Part shown: positions 18,183 to 28,797 of the stretch, one piece after another
How positions within the stretch are numbered: the first letter of the stretch is position 1
How the letters are laid out: each line of letters begins with the position of its first letter
Assembly (NCBI GenBank): GCA_944322675.1
Contig: CALUPO010000014.1
Location: 1-50,786 of the forward strand
Reading direction: 5' to 3'
DNA length: 50,786 nucleotides
Origin: Candidatus Gastranaerophilales bacterium
GTDB taxonomy: Bacteria > Cyanobacteriota > Vampirovibrionia > Gastranaerophilales > Gastranaerophilaceae
Position numbers and translations under genes: made by a program
Notes under the pieces: model-generated
The model's database searches: none
Told to the model about the DNA's origin: nothing
The model's input: the letters and a program-made list of their open reading frames with translations, nothing else

Positions 18183-18203
18183 ATTGTGTAAAATTTCTTC
18201 ATT

Positions 18204-18231
18204 AAGATTTGCAAAGACAAATTTTTCTTTT
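18204..18231 (+). terminator. Probable terminator after the glycosyltransferase gene
   Basis: An 8-bp AT-rich stem (AAGATTTG / CAAATTTT, one G-U pair, arms 18204-18211 and 18218-18225) with a 6-base loop is followed by TCTTTT. The stem is weak, but the position, 22 bases after the stop, is right. Confidence 0.45.
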
Positions 18232-18280
18232 AATAATGGAGGGCATGGTTAATTGTAAATTTTTTTATAAATTTTTTAAC

Positions 18281-18308
18281 TTGAAGTCATGATTTGAATA
18301 CATATAAT
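18281..18308 (+). promoter_or_regulatory. Sigma-70-type promoter with no annotated gene behind it
   Basis: TTGAAG (18281-18286), a 16-base spacer and perfect TATAAT (18303-18308) predict a start near 18315. The only things downstream on this strand are a 31-codon ORF and hairpins, because the next real gene is on the opposite strand. Confidence 0.5.
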
Positions 18309-18336
18309 AAAATTATAGTTTACAGGAATTGAGGTG

Positions 18337-18432
18337 ATGGCCATAAAAAACAAGCCATTTGAGGGCGTGTTTTGTTGTGAAAAAAAATATTTTTTAGTTT
18401 ATTTTTATTTAATATTAAATGATATTTATTGA
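18337..18432 (+). CDS. Possible micropeptide or small RNA
   Basis: A 31-codon ORF starts at an ATG with GAGGTG directly in front. It follows the promoter at 18281. The peptide begins MAIKNKPFEGVFCC and ends in an aromatic, hydrophobic tail. An imperfect hairpin inside it (AACAAGCC / GGCGTGTTTT, about 18347-18374) ends in T-rich sequence and could instead be the terminator of a ~60-nt RNA. Coding and non-coding readings are both open, and I see no homology. Confidence 0.25.
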   Translation: MAIKNKPFEGVFCCEKKYFLVYFYLILNDIY

Positions 18433-18478
18433 TTTATAATTAAAATTATAAAAATATATTAATAGGAGGAGGTAAAAT

Positions 18479-18520
18479 TAAAGAGGAATATGAAAATAGT
18501 ATTTATCATTTTCCTCTTTA
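18479..18520 (-). terminator. Probable terminator of the Nfo-like gene
   Basis: Arms 18479-18492 and 18507-18520 pair over 14 positions with one mismatch (AAAGAGGAA / TTCCTCTTT) around a 14-base AT-rich loop. On the minus strand TTTAATTTTA follows. It lies 4 bases after the stop codon at 18524. Confidence 0.6.
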
Positions 18521-18523
18521 GTT

Positions 18524-19363
18524 TTATAATAATTGGTAATATTTTTTTAATAATACAGCATCATCTTCAATATTGGGGCTTTCGCAAGTTATAACACCTT
18601 TAATGTTAAAATCTTTAAAGGCTTTAATAAGATCTTTATAGTTCATATCGGATTCTTCAAGGTTTAGGTGTTTTTTTTCACCTTTTACTCCATAATCAAT
18701 GCCTGCAATGTGAGCATGAAAATTATTTAAAGCATAATCACCGAGTTTGTTTCCTATATTTTCAAATATCTGTGCAAATTCGGAATAAGTGTTGTATAAT
18801 CCATTTGAACGTGCATGAAGATGTGAAAAATCAATGCATGGCAAGACAAAACCTTTAAATATTTTTGATAATTGAATAATTTCATCCAAATCACCCCATT
18901 GAGTGTTTTTGCCTGTTGTTTCAGGTCTTATCCATACATTTATTTTATTTGTATTTGAATATTCAACAATTTTATTCATTGAATTTACAACTTTTTTAAA
19001 TACATCATCTTTATTTTGATTCATATAAAATGCAGCATGAAAGGTTATGCTGTATGCACCTACATAATTTGCAATGTTTAAAGTGTCAATAATTCTTTGA
19101 ATACTTGCTTCAACTTTTTCTTCTTCTTTGGAATTTAAATTAATATAAAAAGGAGCATGTGCTGTTAAAATAAATTTATTTTTAAGTTTAATATTTTTAA
19201 CAAGTTCTTTTGTTGTATCGGACATTTTAACACCATGAACAAATTCAAGTTCCATGCCATCTAAATTTAAATCTTTAATAACATTAAAAGCTTTTTCATA
19301 AGATCCTTTACCCGTTGCAATTGGCATTCCGGCGGTTATGAAGTTCAATTTATCAATATCCAA
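18524..19363 (-). CDS. Endonuclease IV-like AP endonuclease
   Basis: A 279-residue TIM-barrel protein of AP endonuclease family 2. Metal-site motifs follow the endonuclease IV order: LTAHAPFYINL (His), SITFHAAF (His), RPETTGK (Glu), CIDFSHLHAR (Asp, His), FHAHIAGIDYG with GEKKHLNL (His residues), and a final ITCESP (Glu). In that family these hold three zinc ions and cleave the phosphate backbone 5' to abasic sites. It could instead be an isomerase of the same fold, but the Glu-Thr-Thr-Gly and GEKKHLNL segments favour Nfo. It is the last gene of the crcB / formyltransferase operon, with an 11-base overlap. Confidence 0.82.
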   Translation of the reverse strand: MDIDKLNFITAGMPIATGKGSYEKAFNVIKDLNLDGMELEFVHGVKMSDTTKELVKNIKLKNKFILTAHAPFYINLNSKEEEKVEASIQRIIDTLNIANYVGAYSITFHAAFYMNQNKDDVFKKVVNSMNKIVEYSNTNKINVWIRPETTGKNTQWGDLDEIIQLSKIFKGFVLPCIDFSHLHARSNGLYNTYSEFAQIFENIGNKLGDYALNNFHAHIAGIDYGVKGEKKHLNLEESDMNYKDLIKAFKDFNIKGVITCESPNIEDDAVLLKKYYQLL

Positions 19364-20294
19364 AGCGTTCTCCTTTTTGTGGATTAAATCGTTTTATAAA
19401 TTCTTTAGCATCACATATTAAATAAGTTCCTATTTGTAAAGTTTTAATATATACAATACCATCGTTTGCTGCAATTCCAATATAATCATTTATATCACAT
19501 ATTGACCCCGGCTTACATTTTATTTTTTTATTTTTTATAAAAGCGGTATGAATTCTTATTGTGATGCCGCGATATGTGCTTGTGGCATGTATAAATGGAT
19601 TTAAAGCACGTATAAATCTTTCAATTGAAAAAGCATCAAGATCCCAATTGATGTAATTATCAGCTTTAGCCGGGTTTATATTGGGAGCATAAGGATAATT
19701 TCCTTTATCCTGTGGTGTTGAATCAAGTTTATCTTCGTATTCATATTTTTTTAAAGTGTTTACTATTATATCACAGCTTAAATAGTTAAGTTTATTAAAT
19801 AATGTTCCCATTGTTTCATTCTTATCAATAGGTACAGTATACTGGGTTATAATATTTCCGGTGTCAAAATTTTCATCCATATAATGAAGGGTAATGCCTG
19901 TTTCAGTTTCATCATTAATTATTACTGCCGAATATGGATTTGCACCTCTATATAGTGGCAGAAGTGAAGGATGACAGTTTATTATGCCATCTTTTGGTAT
20001 GTTTAAAAATTCTTTTGGAAATTTTTTATTATAAGAACAACAAATCCCAATATCAATATTTAAATCTTTAAGTTTAGCTAAAAAATCGTTATCTTTTAAA
20101 GACTTATCATATTCAATGACATTTTGATTTAAATTTGAAGCACATGATTTCATATATTGATAAGAAGGATCAGATTTGTGAGGCGGTATTACACAAACGA
20201 TATTAAATCCTTCTCGAACAAGTCTTTCAATTGCAATTACGCCAAAATCAGGCATACCTATAAATAAAATACGTTTTTTATATAATTTTTCCAA
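19353..20294 (-). CDS. Methionyl-tRNA formyltransferase-like enzyme
   Basis: Transfers a formyl group from 10-formyl-tetrahydrofolate. The catalytic Asn-His-Asp triad is visible in IINCHPSLLPLYRGANP and MDENFDTGNI, and the N-terminus RILFIGMPDFGVIAIERL is the Fmt-type Rossmann start. INWDLDAFSIERFIRALNP and the C-terminal beta domain also fit Fmt. I start it at the TTG at 20294, which has GGAG six bases upstream and gives about 313 residues, the usual Fmt length. The longer frame to 20336 would run deep into crcB. A related sugar-amine formyltransferase cannot be excluded because no second fmt or def gene is in view. Confidence 0.8.
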   Translation of the reverse strand: MEKLYKKRILFIGMPDFGVIAIERLVREGFNIVCVIPPHKSDPSYQYMKSCASNLNQNVIEYDKSLKDNDFLAKLKDLNIDIGICCSYNKKFPKEFLNIPKDGIINCHPSLLPLYRGANPYSAVIINDETETGITLHYMDENFDTGNIITQYTVPIDKNETMGTLFNKLNYLSCDIIVNTLKKYEYEDKLDSTPQDKGNYPYAPNINPAKADNYINWDLDAFSIERFIRALNPFIHATSTYRGITIRIHTAFIKNKKIKCKPGSICDINDYIGIAANDGIVYIKTLQIGTYLICDAKEFIKRFNPQKGERFGY

Positions 20295-20652
20295 GGTGTA
20301 CTCCAAAAACAAGTGATAATATTGATAGTATAACACTTAAAAGTAGATAAATAATACAATTGGTGAATTCACCTTTTTGATATAATTCAAAAATTTGTAA
20401 TGAAAAACTGCTAAAAGTTGTAAAACCACCACAAAATCCAACAGTTAATCCAATTTTTAAAATATTATTTATATTTGTGTATTTATATAAAAATAAACTA
20501 AATAAAAATCCCATGATGAAACACCCCAGTATATTTATAAAAAATATACCAATCGGAAAAGACAAATTAAATTGTTTTAATTGATTATCAATTAAATAAC
20601 GTAAAATGCTTCCGATTCCTCCACCTGTAAATATAGCAATTAACTTTATCAT
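20278..20652 (-). CDS. crcB: Fluoride ion channel CrcB/Fluc
   Basis: A 124-residue protein with four membrane segments that works as a dual-topology dimer to expel fluoride. The family signatures are GGGIGSILRYLI at the N-terminus, FFINILGCFIMGF and GFCGGFTTFSSFS, with the Phe-box and Thr/Ser residues lining the pore. I looked upstream for a fluoride riboswitch and saw none. Its stop overlaps the start of the formyltransferase gene by 17 bases, so the two are probably translationally coupled. Confidence 0.95.
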   Translation of the reverse strand: MIKLIAIFTGGGIGSILRYLIDNQLKQFNLSFPIGIFFINILGCFIMGFLFSLFLYKYTNINNILKIGLTVGFCGGFTTFSSFSLQIFELYQKGEFTNCIIYLLLSVILSILSLVFGVHLGKII

Positions 20653-20710
20653 AAGGGATAATATAGCTTAAATATAATAAATTTGCAATTTGTCTAAAAT
20701 GTTAATTTTT

Positions 20711-20724
20711 GTAACAATAGTTAC
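20711..20724. promoter_or_regulatory. Operator-like inverted repeat
   Basis: GTAAC-AATA-GTTAC lies in the divergent region between crcB and the serine hydrolase gene, about 58 bases upstream of the crcB start. It is short and could be chance in AT-rich sequence. Confidence 0.25.
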
Positions 20725-20814
20725 TACAAATGAAATAAAAATAATAAAAAATACTTATATATAATATATACATTGCATATACTATATATAAATTATAATT
20801 CACACTTTATACTT

Positions 20815-20843
20815 GGAACAACTACAACTTGTTCCTTTTTTTT
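20815..20843 (+). terminator. Intrinsic terminator with no gene upstream
   Basis: GGAACAA (20815-20821), a 7-base loop and TTGTTCC (20829-20835) are followed by eight T. The form is a textbook plus-strand terminator, yet the neighbouring gene upstream is on the opposite strand. It must serve an unannotated transcript starting in 20653-20800 or act as an attenuator before the gene at 20943. The 290-base gap also contains several TATAAT-like boxes (for example 20794-20799). Confidence 0.7.
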
Positions 20844-20942
20844 GTAAATTATTTCATTTCTTAACATTATGGAAAAATAATAATTTTTCAGTTAAGATAA
20901 TAGATATAAATTGTTTTTTATAATGAAGGGGAGTAATTTATT

Positions 20943-22106
20943 TTGGGTGTTCCTGTTAAGAGAAATAAATCAAATAATCAAGTTGTAAATCAATATAATA
21001 TAAATAGAAATAAACAGTATCAACAGCATTATAAAAATAATCAAAAAATAAAGAAAGAAAAAGAAAAAAAAACAATTTTGGCTGTTAGAAAATTTATATC
21101 TTTTGTTGTTTTTTTGTTAATAGGAATATTTATTTTGCCATATTGTTTTGAAAATATTTCAAAACCTATATTTTTATCTCATAACAAAAACAGTGCTGTT
21201 AAAATAGATTATGAATCATATTTGAATAAAACAGTTGGATATTTATCTAATAATTATTTTATTGACCGTCCTTCATTTGTTAGTGCAAATACAAAGAAAC
21301 CACAAATGAAGGAAATGTATTTATCATATCAACTACAAGATTTAAAGAAAAGTATTCAAAATTTGGCTATAGAATATCCACAGCTAAAACCGCATATATT
21401 TATATATGATTATCAAACAAGCAACTATGTAGATATACATGCAAATGAGATGACTCCTGTTGCCAGTATAATAAAAATACCTATTCTTATTGAGTTATTT
21501 AAATCAATTGAAGCAAATCAATTGACATTGGATAATAAAATGTACTTAACAGACTACTTTAGAGCCCAAGGTTCAGGTTCACTTCAATTTCAGAAGGAAG
21601 CCTATTATGATATTGACAATTTAGCACGATTAATGATTACAGAATCTGATAATAGTGCAACTAATATGATTATGTCTGCCATTGGTGGTAAAGTTGATAT
21701 AAATCGTGCTATTCGTTTGTGGGGATTAAAGAAATCATATGTGTCAAACTGGCTGCCTGATTTAGAAGGAGAAAATGTTTCAACTGCAAAAGAAATTGCA
21801 ATAATGTTATATAATATTGATAATTCTTCATTTTTATCCATGAATTCTCGTGAAAAAATTATTGATTATATGTCAAATGTTAAAAATAATCGCCTTCTTG
21901 CTCAAATTCTTGATGAAAACTCTTTAATAATTCATAAAACAGGTGATATTGGTAAAATGTTAGGGGATGCTGGTATTATATATTTACCAAATGGTAAACG
22001 CTATATAATTGTCACTCTTGTTGAGCGTCCCCACAATTCTTTTGCCGCTAAGGAATTTATTATTGCTGTTTCAAAAATAGTTTATAACTATATGAGTTCT
22101 ATATAA
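20943..22106 (+). CDS. Membrane-anchored serine hydrolase, class A beta-lactamase-like
   Basis: A 387-residue protein. It has a basic Asn/Gln/Lys-rich cytoplasmic tail (1-46), one membrane segment (about 47-66) and an external penicillin-recognising domain. The three active-site motifs are present: SIIK (Ser175-Lys178), SDN (235-237) and KTG (332-334). The general-base Glu of the class A omega loop is not clearly present (only LPDLEGEN occurs there), so a peptidoglycan-related DD-peptidase activity is as likely as beta-lactam hydrolysis. The start is a TTG with GGGGAG nine bases upstream. It is followed by the gyrB terminator region, convergent. Confidence 0.82.
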   Translation: MGVPVKRNKSNNQVVNQYNINRNKQYQQHYKNNQKIKKEKEKKTILAVRKFISFVVFLLIGIFILPYCFENISKPIFLSHNKNSAVKIDYESYLNKTVGYLSNNYFIDRPSFVSANTKKPQMKEMYLSYQLQDLKKSIQNLAIEYPQLKPHIFIYDYQTSNYVDIHANEMTPVASIIKIPILIELFKSIEANQLTLDNKMYLTDYFRAQGSGSLQFQKEAYYDIDNLARLMITESDNSATNMIMSAIGGKVDINRAIRLWGLKKSYVSNWLPDLEGENVSTAKEIAIMLYNIDNSSFLSMNSREKIIDYMSNVKNNRLLAQILDENSLIIHKTGDIGKMLGDAGIIYLPNGKRYIIVTLVERPHNSFAAKEFIIAVSKIVYNYMSSI

Positions 22107-22114
22107 GAATAATA

Positions 22115-22146
22115 AAACAAAAATAAAACCGTCTTATAAAAGACGG
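22115..22146 (-). terminator. Intrinsic terminator of gyrB
   Basis: CCGTCTT / AAGACGG (22129-22135 and 22140-22146) with a 4-base loop. Read on the minus strand it is followed by TTTTATTTTTGTTTT. It sits about 100 bases after the gyrB stop. Confidence 0.75.
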
Positions 22147-22247
22147 ATATACAAAATTATGAAAATTAATAGTAACTTTTGTAAAGCATGAAACATACTT
22201 TTACAAACAATCAAACACAATCTAATAGAATTATAACATTTGTTTAT

Positions 22248-24719
<2,472 letters not shown>

Positions 24720-24905
24720 TTATCTAACTTTCAAAAATTCTAATCTAATATTAATATTTTACAATAAAAATACCAAAAAACCAAACAGTTATTAGTTTAT
24801 AAATTTGTTAATAAAACTTAATATTTTTTAAATTAAAAGCAATTTTTTTAATGTTTTTGTTTTTTATAAAATAAGAGTAAGTATAAAGTTATAAGGAAGT
24901 CAAAA

Positions 24906-26453
24906 ATGAGTGTGAACAGTTATTCAAATGTTAGGAACTATCCATATTACAATAATTCAAACCAATCGAATCCTAATAAAAGTTCCAATAATGTAAGTTT
25001 TAAAGCAGGTGGGTATAATAATGATGGATACTCTTCAAGCGTAGCTGCTTCATATATTCAAAAACAACAACAAGAACAAAAACAAATGGATGCTGATAAA
25101 CAAAAGAAAGATAAGTGGAAACAATTCGGCATGGATGTTTTAAAAGGTATTTTAATTGGCGGCACTTTAATTGGTGGTACTGCCTTGATTGTGGGATGTA
25201 CAAAAGCAGGTAAAGAAATGATGCAAACCATGACACATAGTTTTGGTGTTAACGGAACGGTGGATGATTTGGAATTTAAAAAAGCAAAGATGGATAAAGA
25301 GATTAACTATAAAAATTGTAAAGACTATTTAAAAGACAAATTAGCAATTGACCCTGCTCAGCAAGAAGAAGTTTTAGATAATATATGTATGGCAAATAAA
25401 AAAATTAGATTAGAAAGATATAATGGTCTTGATATACCTGCAAATGGTAACCGTGGTGTAATTTTATATGGTCGTGGAGGTATAGGTAAAAGTTATGCAA
25501 TGGAAAAAATAGCACAAGCATGCGGAGCCTCTTATTTATCTGTAAATGGGTCTGATTTTATGAATAAATATCAAGGTGAAAGTGAACGTAATTTACAATT
25601 AATATTAAATACAGTAAAAGAAAAAGCACAACAATCACCTGATGAACCTTTTATATTATTCCTTGATGAAGGTGAGTCAATTCTTGGAAATGGTAGAACC
25701 TCTGGAGGTAATAATACAAATTCGATGTTACGTTCTATGTTGTTAGGAGCTATGGAAACAGAAGGCGACAAGGCATTACCGTTAAATGTTAAATTTATTG
25801 TAACTACAAATTACGTAGATGATATTGATGGACCATATCGTAGACCTGGTCGTTTAGGTATACCAATGGAGTTAAAATGTCCTGATACGGAAGGTCAAGC
25901 TAAAATAATGCAAGCACAATTTGAAAAACAATTTGGTGAGGCTTATAAAAATGAAAATATTAAAAAAGTAATTGATAAATATATTAAGAATAGAACAGAA
26001 GCTTTAAATGGCTTGAAAGGTAAAGATGGAGATATACAAAAACAATATACAAAATTAGATGAGTTAGAAAAAGAATTTAACGAAAATAAGATACAATATA
26101 ACGTACTATATAAAACGAAATGTGAACAAACTGCCAATAATGAAAATACTTCTGATATAGACAATCAAATGAAGGAAGCACAAGATAAGTTGACTAGTCT
26201 ACAAAAACGTATTAGTGCTCAAAATGATTTGATTAGAATGGAGGTATTTGAAAAATCAAACGGACGTTTTTATGATTTTACGCCGGCTGAAATAAAGGGG
26301 TTTGTTGCTTCTGCTACAAAATTGTTAGAACAAAAAGGTGCTTTTAATATAAAAAATTTGATTAATGTGGAAAAAGCAGAAATTAAAAAATTGATTGAAA
26401 GTCAAAAAGCACTTGATGAAGAACATCAAAAAGCAATGAAACTTATGGGCTAA
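24906..26453 (+). CDS. AAA+ ATPase with SFKAG motif and coiled coil
   Basis: A 515-residue protein. The Asn/Ser/Tyr-rich N-terminus carries VSFKAG at residues 30-35. A Gln/Lys-rich helix (50-72) and a hydrophobic Gly-rich segment (about 80-98) follow. The AAA+ domain has Walker A GRGGIGKS (189-196), Walker B ILFLDEGE (250-257) and arginine-finger-like RRPGRLG after the sensor NYVDD. Residues about 350-450 are charged and probably coiled coil. The domain resembles FtsH/Bcs1-like membrane-associated AAA proteins, but no protease or other effector domain is present. The gene overlaps its convergent neighbour by 4 bases. Role unknown; a membrane-bound unfoldase or remodeller is a reasonable guess. 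Confidence 0.82.
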   Translation: MSVNSYSNVRNYPYYNNSNQSNPNKSSNNVSFKAGGYNNDGYSSSVAASYIQKQQQEQKQMDADKQKKDKWKQFGMDVLKGILIGGTLIGGTALIVGCTKAGKEMMQTMTHSFGVNGTVDDLEFKKAKMDKEINYKNCKDYLKDKLAIDPAQQEEVLDNICMANKKIRLERYNGLDIPANGNRGVILYGRGGIGKSYAMEKIAQACGASYLSVNGSDFMNKYQGESERNLQLILNTVKEKAQQSPDEPFILFLDEGESILGNGRTSGGNNTNSMLRSMLLGAMETEGDKALPLNVKFIVTTNYVDDIDGPYRRPGRLGIPMELKCPDTEGQAKIMQAQFEKQFGEAYKNENIKKVIDKYIKNRTEALNGLKGKDGDIQKQYTKLDELEKEFNENKIQYNVLYKTKCEQTANNENTSDIDNQMKEAQDKLTSLQKRISAQNDLIRMEVFEKSNGRFYDFTPAEIKGFVASATKLLEQKGAFNIKNLINVEKAEIKKLIESQKALDEEHQKAMKLMG

Positions 26454-27742
26454 GCAAAAGTTTTGAAGGAAGTTTCAATATTTTTATCCAAAACTTTCTT
26501 TATTGCATCAACTTCAGTTTCAAGAGCCTTGTGTTCAGTGTCAATATTTTTTAAACGAACTTCAAGTATTTGATCTTGTGATTGAATCATTTTGATACGT
26601 GCATTCATATCATTTAATTCTTTATCGTACAAATCTTTTTGATAATTATAGTCAACCATTGCTTTTTCATAGGCTGCATCATCAATCTCCTGATTAATGG
26701 TTAAGCTATAATGTGTTCCGTCTTCAAAATAGATTTCTTCAAGTTGTCCTTGAGGTGACATAACAATATTGGCTCTTTGTCTTATAGATATAATTTCATC
26801 TGTGTATGTGTCAGTATATTCCCATTTTTCTGTATCAATTAATGAACCGGATAATTCATTAATATTTTTGCCTGATAGTTTTTCATTATAAATAATATAT
26901 TGATATATTGCTTCTCCATTTTCATCATTTTCAGTTGTATACCGGTATACGAATTTACCTTTGGCAGCTTCTTGTAGATTTTCCGGTATGTTTTCTGAAG
27001 TTATATATTCTAAACTTGCTGTTTCACCGGTTTCTTCATTAATAGTAATAAATAAATCAGAATCTTCTTCTGTTATTTCCTGGGCTTTTAATTTTTGGCT
27101 ATCCTGTCTATTTAGAACATTATTGTTATCTTTGTAGTATAAAAGATATGAATAATCACCTCCATTGCTGGATTCGGTGATGTTGTAACTTGTAAGTTCC
27201 CTATCAGTACCTAAATAATATTGAACATCATTGCCGTTATTGTCTTTGTCTGTATATGTATAAACATACTGTGATGTATTTAGTCCATTTTTTATATCAG
27301 TGTCAGTTATGTCATCTTTCTCTATTTGATTTAACCTTACCCATTCATTATTATTAGCAAGAATATATATATCACTTGTGGCAGCTTGGTTAATGTTGAC
27401 TGTTATGTTGTTTGTTTGTGTGCCTGAATTTGTGAGTATGGGTTCTTTTTTAGGTACTTCATATTCAACATAGTAACTATAAGGACCAGGTTCATTGATT
27501 TTTATCAATTTTGTTATGGAAGCAATAGCACCATCTTCATTTGTAAATTGATAGATATCTTTTTGATAATCTTGTGAACTTGGAGGAGTGGGAACTTGAA
27601 TTGTGAGCATATTCATCCAAATTGCATTTGCATTGTTGGATAATGTGACTCTTTGTTGATTTATTTGCTGACCTTGAAACTCATTGCTTGATTTTCTAGC
27701 TGTTATACTCAACAATCTCGCTTGAGATGCTGCCATTCCCAT
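26450..27742 (-). CDS. Uncharacterised protein, GMAASQAR-type N-terminus
   Basis: A 430-residue acidic, Thr/Asn/Tyr-rich protein with no membrane segment or signal peptide. The first ~45 residues (MGMAASQARLLSITARKS, then QQINQQRVTL) form a helix. The middle (60-340) reads as beta-rich and repetitive, with many short EYxY and YxYxD patterns. The C-terminus (about 345-425) is a long coiled coil (DLYDKELNDMNARIKMIQ). A helix, beta region, helix layout recalls extended surface or filament-type proteins such as flagellar hook-associated proteins, but that is only an analogy. It is the last gene of a three-gene minus-strand group with 27763 and 28118. Confidence 0.65.
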   Translation of the reverse strand: MGMAASQARLLSITARKSSNEFQGQQINQQRVTLSNNANAIWMNMLTIQVPTPPSSQDYQKDIYQFTNEDGAIASITKLIKINEPGPYSYYVEYEVPKKEPILTNSGTQTNNITVNINQAATSDIYILANNNEWVRLNQIEKDDITDTDIKNGLNTSQYVYTYTDKDNNGNDVQYYLGTDRELTSYNITESSNGGDYSYLLYYKDNNNVLNRQDSQKLKAQEITEEDSDLFITINEETGETASLEYITSENIPENLQEAAKGKFVYRYTTENDENGEAIYQYIIYNEKLSGKNINELSGSLIDTEKWEYTDTYTDEIISIRQRANIVMSPQGQLEEIYFEDGTHYSLTINQEIDDAAYEKAMVDYNYQKDLYDKELNDMNARIKMIQSQDQILEVRLKNIDTEHKALETEVDAIKKVLDKNIETSFKTFA

Positions 27743-27762
27743 TGGTTATATTTTCTCCAAAT

Positions 27763-28140
27763 TTAATTTGAATAATTTATTAATGCTTTTATAGACCTTA
27801 TTGTGTCACGAATATCATTATCAATATTTTCTGTTATGGTTTCGTCTATTATTTTGTATAAATTGGTTTTATCCTTTAAAGCTATAAGTTCATTAATAGT
27901 GCTCATAGCAACAGATGATGATAAATCATTAACACCCTTTCCACGTGAGAGAAGCATATATCTTAAAGATTTTTCGTCATTTTTTTTAACAAGAGCTCTT
28001 GCTGTTAATTCTCTAATCTCATCATTTTCACAATTTGTTCCAACTTTGACAAGAACTTCAATAGATGAGTTATCATTATGTTTACCTAATGCTTCAATAA
28101 TATTTGCAACTTTTTCACTAACCATTTTTTGATCCCTCAT
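27763..28140 (-). CDS. Small HEAT-repeat-like protein
   Basis: A 125-residue all-helical protein. Paired helices such as SSIEVLVKVGTNCENDEIRE and ALVKKNDEKSLRYMLLSRG suggest about three HEAT/ARM-like repeats (IIEALGKHNDN, EIRELTARALVKKND, MSTINELIALKDK). Such proteins are usually adaptors. The start overlaps the end of the upstream SFKG-motif gene by 23 bases, and its stop is 20 bases before the next gene, so the three are probably one operon. Confidence 0.65.
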   Translation of the reverse strand: MRDQKMVSEKVANIIEALGKHNDNSSIEVLVKVGTNCENDEIRELTARALVKKNDEKSLRYMLLSRGKGVNDLSSSVAMSTINELIALKDKTNLYKIIDETITENIDNDIRDTIRSIKALINYSN

Positions 28141-28600
28141 TATTATTTATGTTTTTTATTTCCTTATTAAATTCATTTTCAAGTTCTTTAACGCTCATTT
28201 TGGAATAATATTTTAAAGTACCTTCTTTGGGTGTTAAAGATAAATTTTCTTTTATATTACTTATAGTTTCTTTGATTTTATCTTTTGTATTAATAAATAA
28301 AGCTTTTGTTTCATTTTTTATTTTATTTGCAAAATCACTTACTTTATTCATTGATTGTTTAAGTTTTTCATTAAAAATATTATGTCCGTTTATTATTGCA
28401 GAGAAAAAAAGCTTCATTTTATTAAAAGGTTTTGTTATTTTACTTTCAATTTTATTTTCATTAATAAATACATCAGCACCTATAATATTTCCCTTGAAAC
28501 TTACACCAAATGGATTTGTTTGTGATGATTTATTATTTTGCTTGCCGGTATTAATTATACCATTTGATGATTTTATACTGCGACCAATTTTAAAATCCAT
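28118..28600 (-). CDS. Uncharacterised SFKG-motif protein
   Basis: A 160-residue, very Lys/Asn-rich protein. After a disordered N-terminus comes GVSFKGN (residues 32-38). The rest is amphipathic helix (about 60-130), with patterns like KIKNETKALFINTKDKIKET, and a charged tail (ELENEFNKEIKNINNN). No known family is recognisable. It is the first gene of the operon with the HEAT-like and GMAASQAR-type genes and is divergent from the ABC exporter. Confidence 0.6.
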   Translation of the reverse strand: MDFKIGRSIKSSNGIINTGKQNNKSSQTNPFGVSFKGNIIGADVFINENKIESKITKPFNKMKLFFSAIINGHNIFNEKLKQSMNKVSDFANKIKNETKALFINTKDKIKETISNIKENLSLTPKEGTLKYYSKMSVKELENEFNKEIKNINNNEGSKNG

Positions 28601-28709
28601 ACAACCACCTTAACCTAAAAATTTTACTTAACATAACTTAAAATTAACATATTATTTTTTAAATTCAAATACATCTTCTGATTTAAAATTATATAAAAAT
28701 TTAATACTT

Positions 28710-28718
28710 TGGTATAAT
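28710..28718 (+). promoter_or_regulatory. Extended -10 promoter of the ABC exporter gene
   Basis: TGGTATAAT, the same string as at 565 and 13725, 80 bases before the ATG at 28798. GGAG lies about 11 bases before the start codon. Confidence 0.55.
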
Positions 28719-28797
28719 ATTATTTGTTATTTTAAATTTGCAAATCCTTATATTTCGTGTTACTTTGAAGTTAAATGTTATATTGGAGATTAAATAA

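Larger units (their letters stand above)
18183..18523. other. 341-bp region between converging genes
   Basis: Contains, in order, a weak terminator for the upstream glycosyltransferase gene, a good promoter (18281-18308), a 31-codon ORF, a perfect AGGAGGAGG sequence (18464-18472) and the hairpin at 18479-18520. Downstream of AGGAGGAGG an ATG at 18490 opens a 34-codon hydrophobic ORF that runs into the opposite gene. I consider that ORF weak because it coincides with the terminator stem. Confidence 0.6.

Noticed and set aside
18490-18594. 34-codon hydrophobic ORF after AGGAGGAGG
   Set aside because: The start lies within a terminator stem and the frame runs into the conserved 3' end of the Nfo-like gene on the other strand, so coding is doubtful.
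20720-20733. BlaI/MecI-like half site (TACTACA) near the beta-lactamase-like gene
   Set aside because: Only one half matches, the second half is absent and no blaI/blaR gene is present.
20653-20760. Fluoride riboswitch upstream of crcB
   Set aside because: I found no sequence resembling the conserved crcB-motif core or pseudoknot; the leader is simply AT-rich.
28227-28613. 128-codon ORF antisense to the SFKG-motif gene
   Set aside because: Phe/Leu/Ile-rich translation typical of the complement of a Lys/Asn-rich gene; no binding site or independent support.
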